The notes below the pieces were generated by a model. The model had not been told where the DNA came from and made no database searches. It worked only from the letters and a program-made list of their open reading frames with translations. A stretch of 34,114 bases of DNA from Labrys sp. WJW. GTDB taxonomy: Bacteria; Pseudomonadota; Alphaproteobacteria; Rhizobiales; Labraceae. The stretch covers positions 1-34,114 of the forward strand of contig NZ_LYXZ01000003.1 in the NCBI RefSeq assembly GCF_001676615.1. The letters are read 5' to 3'. Position 1 is the stretch's first letter; every line of letters starts with the position of its first letter. The translations under genes were made by a program, and so were the position numbers. Below are positions 7,413-16,055 of the stretch, piece after piece.

Positions 7413-7444
7413 GGGCGCGCGTCCCCCACAGGATCTGCGCGCCC
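7413..7444 (-). terminator. Probable ohr terminator hairpin
   Basis: GGGCGCGC (7413-7420) and GCGCGCCC (7437-7444) form a perfect 8-bp GC stem with a 16-base loop, 28 bases past the ohr stop on the minus strand. There is no T tract, so termination could be weak or Rho-assisted. Confidence 0.5.
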
Positions 7445-7472
7445 GATCCGTACGCCGCTCGCGAACGCGGCC

Positions 7473-7901
7473 TCAGACCACGCTGAGGCGGACGTCGAGA
7501 TTCTTGCGAGTCGCTTCCGAGTAGGGGCAGACGATATGGGCCTTGGCGACGAGATCCTCGGCGCGGGCGTGCTCGATGCCCGGCAAAGCCACCGCGAGAG
7601 CAACGTCGAGGCCGAAACCGGCGCCATCGTCACGCGGGCCGATGCCGACCGTGGCGGTGACGCTGGCATCCTCGGGAAGGGCAACCTTTTCCTTGCCGGC
7701 CACGAAGCGTAGCGCGCCCATGAAGCAGGCGGCATAGCCGGTGGCGAACAATTGCTCGGGATTGGTGCCGGGCCCCCCGGCGCCGCCCAGTTCCTTGGGC
7801 AGGTCGAGCTTGACCGAAAAATGGCCATCCACGGTACCGGAACGGCCACCGTCACGGCCATTGTGATCGGAACGGGCAGCGGTGGTGTAGAGAACCTTCA
7901 T
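7473..7901 (-). CDS. ohr: Organic hydroperoxide resistance protein Ohr
   Basis: This 142-residue OsmC/Ohr-fold peroxidase reduces organic hydroperoxides using two redox cysteines: Cys59 in [10 protein letters not shown] and Cys125 in VCPYSEAT. The start [18 protein letters not shown] and the family block [15 protein letters not shown] fit Ohr rather than OsmC. In characterised systems electrons come from lipoylated proteins. The ATG at 7901 has GGGAG upstream. It is transcribed away from ohrR, and the shared 263-base region contains two matching operators. Cytoplasmic. Confidence 0.95.
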   Translation of the reverse strand: MKVLYTTAARSDHNGRDGGRSGTVDGHFSVKLDLPKELGGAGGPGTNPEQLFATGYAACFMGALRFVAGKEKVALPEDASVTATVGIGPRDDGAGFGLDVALAVALPGIEHARAEDLVAKAHIVCPYSEATRKNLDVRLSVV

Positions 7902-7937
7902 GACAGAACTCCCTTCGGGGATTGAACACAGAGACAT

Positions 7938-7968
7938 ATATCGCACACATTTATATCGTGTGCGATAT
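7938..7968. promoter_or_regulatory. OhrR-type operator O1
   Basis: Positions 7938-7948 (ATATCGCACAC) and 7958-7968 (GTGTGCGATAT) form a perfect 11-bp inverted repeat with a nine-base spacer. Nested in it, ATATCGTGTGCGATAT at 7953-7968 is a compact 6-4-6 palindrome. The site is about 37-67 bases before the ohr start, suited to repression of ohr. Assignment to OhrR is inferred from position. Confidence 0.75.
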
Positions 7969-8027
7969 TTATTTTGCCGACCGAGACGATTTTTATCGGT
8001 AAAGCCTGCGAAAATGATTCTGCCTCC

Positions 8028-8043
8028 CTGTCGCGTGCGATAT
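8028..8043. promoter_or_regulatory. OhrR-type operator O2
   Basis: CTGTCGCGTGCGATAT matches the compact O1 palindrome (7953-7968) at 13 of 16 positions and lies 75 bp away on the ohrR side. It is probably a second site for autoregulation of ohrR. An overlapping TGCGA/TCGCA inverted repeat lies at 8036-8051. Confidence 0.6.
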
Positions 8044-8164
8044 GATTCGCAGCTGATAGCCGCCGGTCATGTCTTGCAGCCGGCATCGCGACGATTGAAA
8101 GTGCGTCACGCATTTGCTGACATCCACACGTTACGTCACATGCGTTGCGCCAGAGGAGGCACCG

Positions 8165-8638
8165 ATGGAACCGTCTTCCAACGAGTTTACGCCACTGCTC
8201 TTGCAGAACCAGCTTTGCTTTGCGCTCTACGCCGCCAACAATGCCTTTGGCCGCTCCTATAAACCCCTGCTCGACCCGCTCGGCCTGACTTATCCGCAAT
8301 ATCTGGTCATGCTCTGCCTGTGGGAGCGGGATGGGCTCAAGGTCGGCGAGATCGGCACTCGGCTCTTCCTTGAGACCAACACGCTCACCCCCTTGCTCAA
8401 GCGCCTGGAGGCAGCGGGGCTGCTGAAGCGCCGGCGCGACAGCCATGACGAGCGCCAGGTCCGCATCTCCCTGACGGCCGAAGGCAAGGCCCTGCGCGAG
8501 AAGGCCCGGGCCGTGCCATCCCAGATCGCCGCCACCACCGGCCTCGAAGCCGGCCAGGCCGGGGCCCTCAAGGACTGGCTGGAATGGCTGCGCGAAGCCC
8601 TGGACCTGCATCAGAAGCAGGAAAGCGACGCCGCCTGA
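8165..8638 (+). CDS. ohrR: MarR-family peroxide sensor OhrR
   Basis: This 157-residue winged-helix regulator senses organic hydroperoxides through a reactive N-terminal cysteine, here Cys18 in [15 protein letters not shown], which is the OhrR signature block. The DNA-binding part runs from about residue 45 to 110, with [32 protein letters not shown] as helix-turn-helix and recognition helix and [10 protein letters not shown] in the wing. Oxidation releases the repressor from DNA and induces ohr. The ATG at 8165 follows AGAGGAGGC. The frame opens further upstream but that region is the operator zone. It converges with the ornithine cyclodeaminase family gene. Confidence 0.93.
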   Translation: MEPSSNEFTPLLLQNQLCFALYAANNAFGRSYKPLLDPLGLTYPQYLVMLCLWERDGLKVGEIGTRLFLETNTLTPLLKRLEAAGLLKRRRDSHDERQVRISLTAEGKALREKARAVPSQIAATTGLEAGQAGALKDWLEWLREALDLHQKQESDAA

Positions 8639-8645
8639 GGCGGCG
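8629..8645. terminator. Hairpin between convergent ohrR and ocd-like genes
   Basis: CGCCGCC-TGA-GGCGGCG is a perfect 7-bp stem whose three-base loop is the ohrR stop codon itself. It reaches to within four bases of the opposing gene's stop. It could act in both directions, though no T tract follows. Confidence 0.45.
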
Positions 8646-8649
8646 CTAC

Positions 8650-9606
8650 TCAGCCCCTGCCGCCAGCCTTCTTCCACACCAGGATCGCCGCCGCGAGGTC
8701 CTCCACCGCGCTGCCGATCGACTTGAACAACGTCAATGATTCGCCCGATGCCCGGCCGCCATGATTGCCACGGGCGAGATCGGCGAGAGTGGCCTGGATA
8801 TCGTCCCGGCCGATGGTACCGGTCTTGAGGGCCAGCGCGATGTCGCCGCCCTCGGTCAGGGCGCTCGGCGTGTCGATGAACAGGTCACTGGCACGCACGG
8901 CCTCGTCGTCGGCTTCGCGCATCTGCAAATTGAAGGCGCCGACCAGGTCCAGATGCATGCCAGGCCGCAACCAGGCGCCCTTGACCAAGGGCAGGTTCGA
9001 TAGCGTGGCACAGGACACCACGTCGGCCGCGCGCACCGCCCGTTCGAGATCCGGCTCATAGCGGGCCGCGATCCCCTGCTGCACCAGTTCCTCGACCAGC
9101 TTTTCCGCACGCTCCGCCCGGTGGTTCCAGATCGCCACGTCGCGGATCGGCCTCTGGCTGGCATGGGCCCGGATGAGGAAGGGCGCCAACGCGCCCGCGC
9201 CGACCATGGCGAGACGGCTCGCCTCCGGACGGGCGAGATAGGAAGCGGCGAGGCCGGAGGCTGCGGCCGTGCGCCAATGGGTCAGCCGGGTGCCGTCGAT
9301 CGCGGCCAGGGGCTCTCCGGTTTCTCCCGACATCAGCACATAGGTGCCGAGCACGGCCGGCAGGCCGCGGGCGCCATTGGCCGGGAATACGTTCACCAGT
9401 TTCGTGCCGAGATAGGCGCCCGGCCCCGGTGCGTTGGCACTCCAGGACGGCATGATCAAGGCGGTGGCCGCATCGGCGCCATGGCCGATTTCGAGATGCT
9501 GGCGCGGCGGCGTGACGAAGTCGGCGGCAAAGGCCGCGCGCAATGCTTCGATCAGGTCGGGAAAGCTGAGAAGGCCATCGATCTCATCGGCCGTGATGAC
9601 GCGCAT
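8650..9606 (-). CDS. Ornithine cyclodeaminase/mu-crystallin family protein
   Basis: This 318-residue protein has a Rossmann core with the NAD(P) loop VGAGALAPFLIRAH near residues 125-140 and the family blocks GTKLVNVFPAN, AAIDGTRLTHWRTAA and LVGAF. The family includes ornithine cyclodeaminase, alanine dehydrogenase and delta1-pyrroline-2-carboxylate or piperideine-2-carboxylate reductases. The sequence alone does not choose among these, though an imine or keto acid reductase is more common in this group than true cyclodeaminase. The ATG at 9606 (MRVITADEIDGLL) is preferred over a TTG five codons earlier. A 9-bp hairpin separates it from lapA upstream. Confidence 0.85.
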   Translation of the reverse strand: MRVITADEIDGLLSFPDLIEALRAAFAADFVTPPRQHLEIGHGADAATALIMPSWSANAPGPGAYLGTKLVNVFPANGARGLPAVLGTYVLMSGETGEPLAAIDGTRLTHWRTAAASGLAASYLARPEASRLAMVGAGALAPFLIRAHASQRPIRDVAIWNHRAERAEKLVEELVQQGIAARYEPDLERAVRAADVVSCATLSNLPLVKGAWLRPGMHLDLVGAFNLQMREADDEAVRASDLFIDTPSALTEGGDIALALKTGTIGRDDIQATLADLARGNHGGRASGESLTLFKSIGSAVEDLAAAILVWKKAGGRG

Positions 9607-9711
9607 GGCTGTTTCGCCCAAGACAGCGAGAAGGGTCCGGCCGTGTGGCCGGCAGCAGCCAGTATAACCGATCCGGCTGCCGGAAGCAGGCAGGATCCGA
9701 TGAAGAGGTTC

Positions 9712-9739
9712 CGAGAGCAGACGGGAGAGCCTGCTCTCG
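9712..9739 (-). terminator. Hairpin downstream of lapA
   Basis: CGAGAGCAG and CTGCTCTCG form a perfect 9-bp stem with a ten-base loop, 12 bases past the lapA stop on the minus strand. It lies between lapA and the ornithine cyclodeaminase family gene and probably ends or attenuates the upstream transcript. Confidence 0.6.
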
Positions 9740-9750
9740 CATCAGGAGCC

Positions 9751-10119
9751 TCAGAACGGCACGCTCGAGGGCAGGATGGCGTGGCTGTCGCGCGATTCGG
9801 CCGCGGGAGTCGCCTGGCTGCGCAGCCGGTCGAGTTCGTTGCGATGGCGTTCGGCCTCGACCTGGGCAACCCGCGCGGCACGGCGAAAACGGCTCTGCTT
9901 CAACCAGACCGTGATGCCACCGATCAACATGCCGATGACCAGGACCCCGAACAGAATCAGGAACATCGGCAGATGCAGCGTGCTTGCTTCGGCCCCCGGT
10001 GCGCTCGGATCATAGGAGAGCGCCACGCCTTCGGCGATCCACTGCTTGTTCGCGATGGCAAAGGCCGCCATCACGATCAAGGCCAGGACCAGGATGAAAT
10101 AATAGAATAGGCGCTTCAT
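9751..10119 (-). CDS. lapA: LapA-domain (DUF1049) inner membrane protein
   Basis: This 122-residue protein has two transmembrane helices (about residues 3-23 and 49-72) and a C-terminal charged helix (RRAARVAQVEAERHRNELDRL) that looks like a coiled coil. LapA with LapB forms an inner-membrane assembly linked to lipopolysaccharide synthesis control in enterics; in alphaproteobacteria the role is less clear. The ATG at 10119 starts MKRLFYYFILVLALIV and has a GGGGCAGG site. It follows ihfB on the same strand, as in many Hyphomicrobiales, but a family B repeat separates the two. Confidence 0.85.
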   Translation of the reverse strand: MKRLFYYFILVLALIVMAAFAIANKQWIAEGVALSYDPSAPGAEASTLHLPMFLILFGVLVIGMLIGGITVWLKQSRFRRAARVAQVEAERHRNELDRLRSQATPAAESRDSHAILPSSVPF

Positions 10120-10140
10120 GGCCTGCCCCGCTCCGGCATG

Positions 10141-10247
10141 ATCGCAAAAGCGTCCTTCGATTGCCCGGCATCGGCAGGAATCGCAAAGACGCATCCAGAC
10201 AAAGAGTTAGAGCAAACGAGCATTCTCGCCAAGGCGCGCTTTGCTCT
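10141..10247 (+). repeat. Interspersed repeat family B, full-length copy
   Basis: This copy has the core ATCGCAAAAGCGTCC...AATCGCAAAGACGC, the linker ACAAAGAGTTAGAGCAAACG and the tail GGCGCGCTTTGCTC. The linker and tail match the copy at 34014-34114 closely. It lies just past the ihfB stop (10251 on the minus strand), so it would be transcribed as the ihfB 3' end. Confidence 0.8.
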
Positions 10248-10250
10248 CGC

Positions 10251-10538
10251 TCAGGCCGGCGACTTGTTCAGCCGCAGCCGCATGTCCTTGCCGGTCTTGA
10301 AGAAAGGCACGTATTTCTCGTCCACGGGCACATGGGCGCCGGTACGCGGATTGCGCCCGATGCGGGCCGGACGGGATTTCACCGAAAAGGCTCCGAAGCC
10401 GCGCAGCTCGACCCGATCGCCCTTGGCCATGGCCTGGACGATCTCGTCGAGGATGGCATTGACGATATTCTCGATGTCGCGCTGATAGAGGTGCGGATTG
10501 GCTTCCGCAATCTTCAGAACCAGTTCGGATTTGATCAT
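10251..10538 (-). CDS. ihfB: Integration host factor subunit beta
   Basis: This 95-residue HU/IHF-family DNA-bending protein begins [23 protein letters not shown] and contains the beta-arm region [23 protein letters not shown], which fits IHF beta rather than HU. With IHF alpha it bends DNA at specific sites and affects recombination, sigma-54 promoters and nucleoid structure. It lies between sppA and lapA on the same strand. The 166-base gap to sppA contains the palindrome GACGCGA-A-TCGCGTC at 10583-10597, so ihfB may have its own promoter. The start has CGGGAACG upstream. Confidence 0.95.
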   Translation of the reverse strand: MIKSELVLKIAEANPHLYQRDIENIVNAILDEIVQAMAKGDRVELRGFGAFSVKSRPARIGRNPRTGAHVPVDEKYVPFFKTGKDMRLRLNKSPA

Positions 10539-10704
10539 TTTCGTTCCCGTCAGTCGCCGGTCTTGTGAAGTTACGTTCGCTCGACGCGAATCGCGTCCAA
10601 GCTTCCCTTACAGCATGATGCGGATCGAACCCAAAGGCTCCCCCGTCCTTCGTCCTGGTTAGACACCCTACGCTGGTCCGGACAGACCGTGAGACACGAG
10701 TGAC

Positions 10705-11661
10705 TCAAGGGTGCCAAACGGAAACAAGCCCGTCAAGCGCGGCCGGAGGCGTTTCAGGCGCGGAGCGGATGGCATCGCCCAGGCCGGCGAGACCGACACT
10801 GTCGGCGAGCCAGGCCACGCCCGTGCGCGCGAAGGGGAAGGAGGACGAGGTGGAAGGCTTGTCCCAATCCTCGACCGGCAGCGCCTTCATGCGAGGCTTG
10901 TCCTTGCCGAGCCAGGCGATCGCCGTGGCTTCGTCGCCCATTTCGTCGATGAGCTTGAGGTCGAGCGCCTGCTTGCCGGTGAAGACGCGCCCATCGGAGA
11001 CGGCGGCAAGGCCGGCATCGTCGAACTTGCGGCGATCCTTCACCAGATCCTTGAACCAGCCATAGGTGTCATTGACCACCGACGCCAGGGCCGCGCGGGC
11101 TTCGGGGCTGGTCGGCGTGAAGCCGTCCGGTGCGGCCTTGAGCGGCGACGATTTCACCGCCTCGACGCTGACGCCGATGCTGTCGAGCAGCTTGGAGACA
11201 TTGGGATATTGTACCAGCACGCCGATCGAGCCGACCAGGGACGAACGCCGGGCCACGATATGGTCGGTGCCGACGGCGGCCATATAGGCGGCGGACGCCC
11301 CCAGCCCATCGATGAAGGCCACGGTCGGCTTGCTGGCCGAGAGCTTGCGCAGGCCGTCATAGAGTGCCTCGCCGCCCGATGTCGTGCCGCCGGGCGAATT
11401 GATGCGCACGATCACGGCCTGGGCCTGCGACTGGGCGATCTGATCGAACAGCTTGAGGTTGGCGGTCTGGTCGCCGACGAAGCCGTCGAGCTTGATGCGG
11501 GCGATATGCGGGCTGCGATGCTGCAGGGCACTGGTGCCCGCAATGGCGAGATAGGCCACCACCAACGCAATGGCCAGGAACAGGAACGCCAGCACGCGCC
11601 AGACGGAAAGCTTGCGGCGCAGGACACGCCTGTCGACCAGGAGATCGGTCTCTAGGGACAT
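10705..11661 (-). CDS. sppA: Signal peptide peptidase SppA, short (67K-half) type
   Basis: This 318-residue membrane-anchored serine protease degrades cleaved signal peptides. One transmembrane segment spans about residues 21-42. The Ser-Lys dyad is Ser123 (GLGASAAYMAA) and Lys175 (SSPLKAAPDGF); the 52-residue spacing equals that of the Bacillus enzyme. NSPGG at 88-92 helps form the oxyanion site. The single-domain length indicates an oligomeric enzyme of the short type. The ATG at 11661 has AAGG at about -13. It heads the sppA-ihfB-lapA gene set. Confidence 0.93.
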   Translation of the reverse strand: MSLETDLLVDRRVLRRKLSVWRVLAFLFLAIALVVAYLAIAGTSALQHRSPHIARIKLDGFVGDQTANLKLFDQIAQSQAQAVIVRINSPGGTTSGGEALYDGLRKLSASKPTVAFIDGLGASAAYMAAVGTDHIVARRSSLVGSIGVLVQYPNVSKLLDSIGVSVEAVKSSPLKAAPDGFTPTSPEARAALASVVNDTYGWFKDLVKDRRKFDDAGLAAVSDGRVFTGKQALDLKLIDEMGDEATAIAWLGKDKPRMKALPVEDWDKPSTSSSFPFARTGVAWLADSVGLAGLGDAIRSAPETPPAALDGLVSVWHP

Positions 11662-11747
11662 GGAGGTATACCCTTGGGGAAATCGGCCCGAAACCTAGCC
11701 GAGCGACAGGGCCGCGGCAAGGCGAGCCGTGTCCAAAGCCCGGACGG

Positions 11748-12530
11748 CTACACCAGCATCACGAATTTCAGGTCGGGACGCGTCGTCGGATTGAGCGTGA
11801 TCTGCTGGAATTCGAGCGCACCGCGCGTGGGATGATTGAAGCGCCGAAGCCCGCCCTCACGGCCGATCACGCTATGAATCGGCCAGGCCTGCGCGAAAAA
11901 GGGGCTTCGCGCCGCAAGGCTGCCGACCAGGGCCTGCATCGCCTCCTCCTCGATATGATGGCCATAGTCGATGCGGAACTCGGCGATCACCCGCCGGGCC
12001 CGTCCCTCCCAATCCTCGATCAGGTCGCGGGCCGCCGGGCTGAGGAAGATATAGGCGAGGAGATTGCGGTCATGGTCGCCATCGAGCCACCCGGTGAAGA
12101 GTTCGGCCGCGTGCGCATTCCAGCCGAGCGCATTCCACAGATGATCGAGCAGATAGGCAGGGCCGGCAATCGTTTCGAGGGCGGCGAGCAGCGCCGGCGA
12201 AGCCGCCGGCTCGGCCTCGGCGCTGGCTTGCGGGTCGCGCTTGCCCGCGAGGTCGAAGAGATAGGCCCGCTCGGCGGGGGAGAAATTCAGCACATTGGCG
12301 AGCCGGCCCAAGGCATGGGCCGAAAGCGAAATATCCCGCCCCTGCTCCAGCCAAGTGTACCATGTGGTCGAAAGCCCGGCGAGCTGGGCGACTTCCTCGC
12401 GCCGCAGGCCCGGCGTGCGCCGCCGCGCCCCACCCTGCAGGCCAAAGAGGTCGGGTGTGAGCCGGGCGCGCTGGGACCGCAGGAATTCGCCGAGCTGCTG
12501 GCGGCGCGCCTGATCCGACTCCGTTGTCAT
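11748..12530 (-). CDS. XRE-family transcriptional regulator with MmyB-like sensor domain
   Basis: This 260-residue protein has an N-terminal helix-turn-helix (about residues 10-85) with RRRTPGLRREEVAQLAGLS and TWYTWLEQGRDI, the signature of the MmyB-like XRE group, and a C-terminal PAS-like ligand domain with WNALGWNAHAAELF, YIFLSPAARDLIEDWE and HPTRGALEFQQITL. Such proteins usually control an adjacent divergent gene, here the methyltransferase at 12706. I prefer the ATG at 12530 (MTTESDQ); the ATG at 12542 would add four residues. TACCAG/CTGGTA half-sites just upstream are candidate operators. Confidence 0.85.
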   Translation of the reverse strand: MTTESDQARRQQLGEFLRSQRARLTPDLFGLQGGARRRTPGLRREEVAQLAGLSTTWYTWLEQGRDISLSAHALGRLANVLNFSPAERAYLFDLAGKRDPQASAEAEPAASPALLAALETIAGPAYLLDHLWNALGWNAHAAELFTGWLDGDHDRNLLAYIFLSPAARDLIEDWEGRARRVIAEFRIDYGHHIEEEAMQALVGSLAARSPFFAQAWPIHSVIGREGGLRRFNHPTRGALEFQQITLNPTTRPDLKFVMLV

Positions 12531-12541
12531 GGCAACTTTCA

Positions 12542-12570
12542 TACCAGGATAAAAAAGGATCTGGTACCAG
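12542..12570. promoter_or_regulatory. Candidate operator of the XRE regulator
   Basis: TACCAG at 12542-12547 and CTGGTA at 12561-12566 form an inverted repeat, and CTGGTACCAG at 12561-12570 is a perfect 10-bp palindrome, giving three half-sites. They sit next to the XRE start in the promoter region shared with the methyltransferase. Assignment to the neighbouring regulator is inference. Confidence 0.5.
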
Positions 12571-12705
12571 TGTAAATCAGAATCTAGAGACGTTCCAGTG
12601 TGGTCTCGGGCGCCGGGCGAGCTTCAATCAGGACAGTTGCTGCCCTGTATCGCATCTTCGCATTACAACGCTTCAGCCGCGTGTTCAGTCTTTGGAGGAA
12701 GAGCC

Positions 12706-13473
12706 ATGGCCCGATCGGTCACCCTGGAAAACCTGGTCACAAGCCAATTCGGCTCCCAGGCTGCCGCCTATGTCGCCAGTTCCGTTCACGCCAAGGGCGA
12801 GGATCTCCGGCTGGTGGCTGAGGCGATCGCGGCCCGGCACCCCTCCCGCGTGCTGGATCTGGGCTGCGGCGGCGGCCATGTCAGCTTTGCGGCCGCGCCG
12901 GTCGCGGCCGAGGTCGTCGCCTACGACCTCTCCTCGGAAATGTTGGCGGCCGTCGCCGAGGAAGCGGCCAGGCGCGGCTTTGCCAACATCGCAACCCGCC
13001 AGGGCTCGGTCGAGCAACTGCCTTTCGCCGACGCCAGCTTCGACATGGTGCTGAGCCGCTATTCGGCCCATCACTGGGGCGACGTGCCGGCCGCCTTGCG
13101 CGAGGCCTTCCGGGTCCTGAAGCCGGGTGGCACGCTGGTGATGGCCGATGCGGTGGCGCCGGCGCGGGCCGTCTGCGACACCTTCCTGCAGGCGTTCGAG
13201 ATGCTGCGCGACCCCTCGCATGTGCGCGACTACTCGATCCGGGAATGGCAGGCGATGCTCGCCGCTGCCGGCTTCACGGTGACGGCGACCACGCCCGGGC
13301 ACCAGCCCCTGGAGTTTTCCTCCTGGATCGCCCGCATGCGCACACCGCCGGTCTTCGTCGAGGCCATCCGTGCCCTGCAGGCGGCGATGTCGGAGGAAGT
13401 GCGCCAGCATTTCGCCGTCGAGGCGGATGGCTCCTTCGTCCTCGACAATGCGGTCTTCGTGGCGCAGCGCTAG
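12706..13473 (+). CDS. Class I SAM-dependent methyltransferase
   Basis: This 255-residue protein has the Rossmann-like SAM fold: motif I VLDLGCGGGHVSF near residues 47-59, then the acidic residue in VVAYDLS, motif II DASFDMVLSRYSAHHW, and LKPGGTLVMAD. It resembles YcgJ/UbiE-type small-molecule methyltransferases; the substrate is unknown. The ATG at 12706 follows a strong TTTGGAGGAAGAG site; the longer frame upstream lies in promoter DNA. It diverges from an XRE regulator and may be its target. A 13-bp hairpin follows 35 bases after the stop. Confidence 0.87.
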   Translation: MARSVTLENLVTSQFGSQAAAYVASSVHAKGEDLRLVAEAIAARHPSRVLDLGCGGGHVSFAAAPVAAEVVAYDLSSEMLAAVAEEAARRGFANIATRQGSVEQLPFADASFDMVLSRYSAHHWGDVPAALREAFRVLKPGGTLVMADAVAPARAVCDTFLQAFEMLRDPSHVRDYSIREWQAMLAAAGFTVTATTPGHQPLEFSSWIARMRTPPVFVEAIRALQAAMSEEVRQHFAVEADGSFVLDNAVFVAQR

Positions 13474-13508
13474 GCTTTCCGCCCTGTCAGCCGACGCTCG
13501 CCCAGTCC

Positions 13509-13550
13509 CTGCGGTATCGGCCTCATCGCCGATGAAAGCCGATACCGCAG
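13509..13550. terminator. Long hairpin after the methyltransferase gene
   Basis: CTGCGGTATCGGC (13509-13521) and GCCGATACCGCAG (13538-13550) form a perfect 13-bp stem with a 16-base loop that itself contains CATC-GCC-GATG. No T tract follows, so it may end transcription weakly or stabilise the message. Confidence 0.55.
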
Positions 13551-13656
13551 GTCTTCATCCGAACATCGTCCTGTAAAACCAACCTCCCCCATCGTCGCGC
13601 GAAGCTGTAAGCTGCGAGGGAAGGCCGCGCGTCGCCGGCCCGGGGGAGGGGATGCC

Positions 13657-14067
13657 ATGGCCTTGCTGACCGGCGGCTGCGAATGCGGGGCCATCCGCTA
13701 CGAGGCGCAGGAAGCGCCCTTCGATGCCGGCTGGTGCCATTGCCGCATCTGCCAGCGCATCTCGGGCGCGCCGGCCCAGCCCTGGGCGCTGTTTGCCGCC
13801 GGGGCTTTCGCCTATGTGAAGGGCGAGCCGCGCGTCTATCATTCCTCCAGTTTCGGGGAACGGCATTTTTGCGGCGAGTGCGGTGCCTCGCTCGGCTTCC
13901 GGCTGCGCGAAAATCCGACCGAGATCAGCATCAATGCCGGCACGCTCGACGATCCCTCGCTGGCGGCGCCGCGCAAGCATATCTGGACCCGTAGCCAGGT
14001 TTCCTGGTTCGCCACGGCGGACGATCTGCCGACATTCCTGGAATACGAGCCGGAAAAGGACGGCTAG
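13657..14067 (+). CDS. GFA family zinc protein (second copy in window)
   Basis: This 136-residue CENP-V/GFA-fold protein has cysteine pairs CEC (Cys8, Cys10), CHCRIC (Cys27, Cys29, Cys32) and CGEC (Cys72, Cys75), and the family ending KHIWTRSQVSWF. It differs from the 4986 protein in spacing and sequence, so the two are old paralogs, not a recent duplication. Possible thiol-adduct or aldehyde chemistry is unproven. The ATG has a strong GGGGGAGGGG site upstream. It stands alone between the methyltransferase and typA. Confidence 0.87.
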   Translation: MALLTGGCECGAIRYEAQEAPFDAGWCHCRICQRISGAPAQPWALFAAGAFAYVKGEPRVYHSSSFGERHFCGECGASLGFRLRENPTEISINAGTLDDPSLAAPRKHIWTRSQVSWFATADDLPTFLEYEPEKDG

Positions 14068-14208
14068 GAAAGTGCGATTGCGCCGTTACTTGCCGGCTGC
14101 GCCATTGCCGCGCCCCCCTCTCCTGTGATATTGCGGCGCAAAATCCGACAGACGATCCCTTTTGAGCGCGGCCAATATCCCGGCTGGCGCAGGAACCCGG
14201 TTTAACCT

Positions 14209-16035
14209 ATGCAACTTCGCAACATCGCCATCATCGCCCACGTCGACCATGGCAAGACCACGCTGGTCGACCAGCTGCTGCGGCAGTCCGGCGCCTTCCG
14301 CGACAACCAGCGCGTGGCCGAGCGCGTGATGGATTCGAACGACCTCGAAAAGGAACGCGGCATCACCATCCTGGCCAAGGCCACTTCGGTGGTGTGGAAG
14401 GATACCCGCATCAACATCGTCGACACCCCCGGCCACGCCGATTTCGGCGGCGAGGTCGAGCGCATCCTCAACATGGTCGATGGCGCCATCGTGCTGGTCG
14501 ACGCCGCCGAAGGCCCGATGCCCCAGACCAAGTTCGTGGTGGCCAAGGCTCTCAAGATCGGCCTCAAGCCGATCGTCGCCATCAACAAGGTCGACAAGCC
14601 CGACGCCCGCACCTCCGAAGTGATCAACGAGGTGTTCGACCTGTTCGCCGCGCTCGACGCCACCGACGAGCAACTCGACTTCCCCATCCTCTACGGTTCG
14701 GGCAAGCAGGGCTGGATGGGCAATTCGCCGGAAGCCGACCAGAGCGCCGGCATGGCCCCGCTGTTCGACCTCGTGCTCACGCATGTCGCGCAGCCCACGG
14801 TCGAGCCGGGCCCCTTCCGCATGCTCGCCACCATCCTGGAAGCCAATCCCTATCTCGGCCGCGTCCTGACCGGCCGGATCTCGTCGGGCGTGCTCAAGCC
14901 GAACATGGCGATCAAGGCGATGTCGCGCGACGGCAAGGTGATCGAGCAGGGACGCGTTTCCAAGGTGCTCGCCTTCCGCGGCATCGAGCGCCAGCCGGTC
15001 GAGGAAGCCGAGGCGGGCGACATCGTCGCCATTGCCGGCCTGACCCAGGGCACCGTGGCCGATACCTTCTGCGCGCTCGAAGTCACCGAGCCACTGGTGG
15101 CCCAGCCGATCGATCCGCCGACCGTGTCGATGACCTTTACCGTCAACGATTCCCCGCTCGCCGGCACCGAGGGCGACAAGGTGACCAGCCGCGTCATCCG
15201 CGACCGCCTGCTCAAGGAAGCCGAGGGCAATGTCGCGCTGAAGATCGAGGAATCGGCCGACAAGGATTCGTTCATCGTCTCCGGCCGCGGCGAACTCCAG
15301 CTCGCAATCCTGATCGAGGTGATGCGCCGCGAGGGCTTCGAGCTCGGCGTCTCCCGCCCGCGCGTCGTCTTCCAGAAGGACGAGGCGACCGGCGAGATCC
15401 TCGAGCCGATCGAAGAAGTCGTGATCGACGTCGACGAGGAATTCTCCGGCGCCGTGGTGCAGAAGATGTCGGAGCGCAAGGCCGAGATGATCGAGATGCG
15501 CCCCTCCGGCGGCAACCGTCAGCGCCTGGTCTTCCACGCCCCGACCCGCGGCCTGATCGGCTATCAGAACGAGCTCTTGACCGACACCAAGGGCACCGCC
15601 GTGCTGAACCGCCTGTTCCATGCCTATGCCCCGTTCAAGGGCGAGGTGGCCGGCCGCCGCAACGGCGTCTTGATCTCCACCGATGCCGGCGAGGCCGTGG
15701 CCTATGCGCTGTGGAACCTGGAAGATCGCGGCCCGATGATGATCGAGCCCGGCTGGAAGGTCTATCAGGGCATGATCGTGGGTGAGCACACCCGCGAGAA
15801 CGACCTGGAAGTCAACGTGCTCAAGGGCAAGAAGCTCTCCAACGTCCGCGCCTCCGGCAAGGACGAGGCCGTGCGCCTGACGCCGCCGATTCGGATGACA
15901 CTGGAGAAGTCGATCGCCTGGATCCAGGACGACGAGCTCCTGGAAGTCACGCCGAAGTCGATCCGCCTGCGCAAGGCCATCCTCGACCCCAACGAGCGCA
16001 AGAAGGCCGACCGCGCCAAGGAAGCGGCTGCGTAA
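14209..16035 (+). CDS. typA: Ribosome-associated GTPase TypA/BipA
   Basis: This 608-residue translational GTPase matches full-length TypA/BipA. The GTP-binding motifs are G1 AHVDHGKTT (10-18), G2 RGITI, G3 [10 protein letters not shown] and G4 [12 protein letters not shown]-like domains II, III and V follow, then the family-specific C-terminal domain with [12 protein letters not shown] and [16 protein letters not shown]. It acts in the cytoplasm on ribosome assembly and stress-dependent translation. The ATG is followed by the standard [16 protein letters not shown] clear intrinsic terminator follows the stop. Confidence 0.97.
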   Translation: MQLRNIAIIAHVDHGKTTLVDQLLRQSGAFRDNQRVAERVMDSNDLEKERGITILAKATSVVWKDTRINIVDTPGHADFGGEVERILNMVDGAIVLVDAAEGPMPQTKFVVAKALKIGLKPIVAINKVDKPDARTSEVINEVFDLFAALDATDEQLDFPILYGSGKQGWMGNSPEADQSAGMAPLFDLVLTHVAQPTVEPGPFRMLATILEANPYLGRVLTGRISSGVLKPNMAIKAMSRDGKVIEQGRVSKVLAFRGIERQPVEEAEAGDIVAIAGLTQGTVADTFCALEVTEPLVAQPIDPPTVSMTFTVNDSPLAGTEGDKVTSRVIRDRLLKEAEGNVALKIEESADKDSFIVSGRGELQLAILIEVMRREGFELGVSRPRVVFQKDEATGEILEPIEEVVIDVDEEFSGAVVQKMSERKAEMIEMRPSGGNRQRLVFHAPTRGLIGYQNELLTDTKGTAVLNRLFHAYAPFKGEVAGRRNGVLISTDAGEAVAYALWNLEDRGPMMIEPGWKVYQGMIVGEHTRENDLEVNVLKGKKLSNVRASGKDEAVRLTPPIRMTLEKSIAWIQDDELLEVTPKSIRLRKAILDPNERKKADRAKEAAA

Positions 16036-16055
16036 GGGCCGACGAACGAATGCTG

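Noticed and set aside
14086..15789. Long minus-strand open frame opposite typA
   Set aside because: Antisense shadow of typA, with His/Asp/Leu-rich low-complexity translation.
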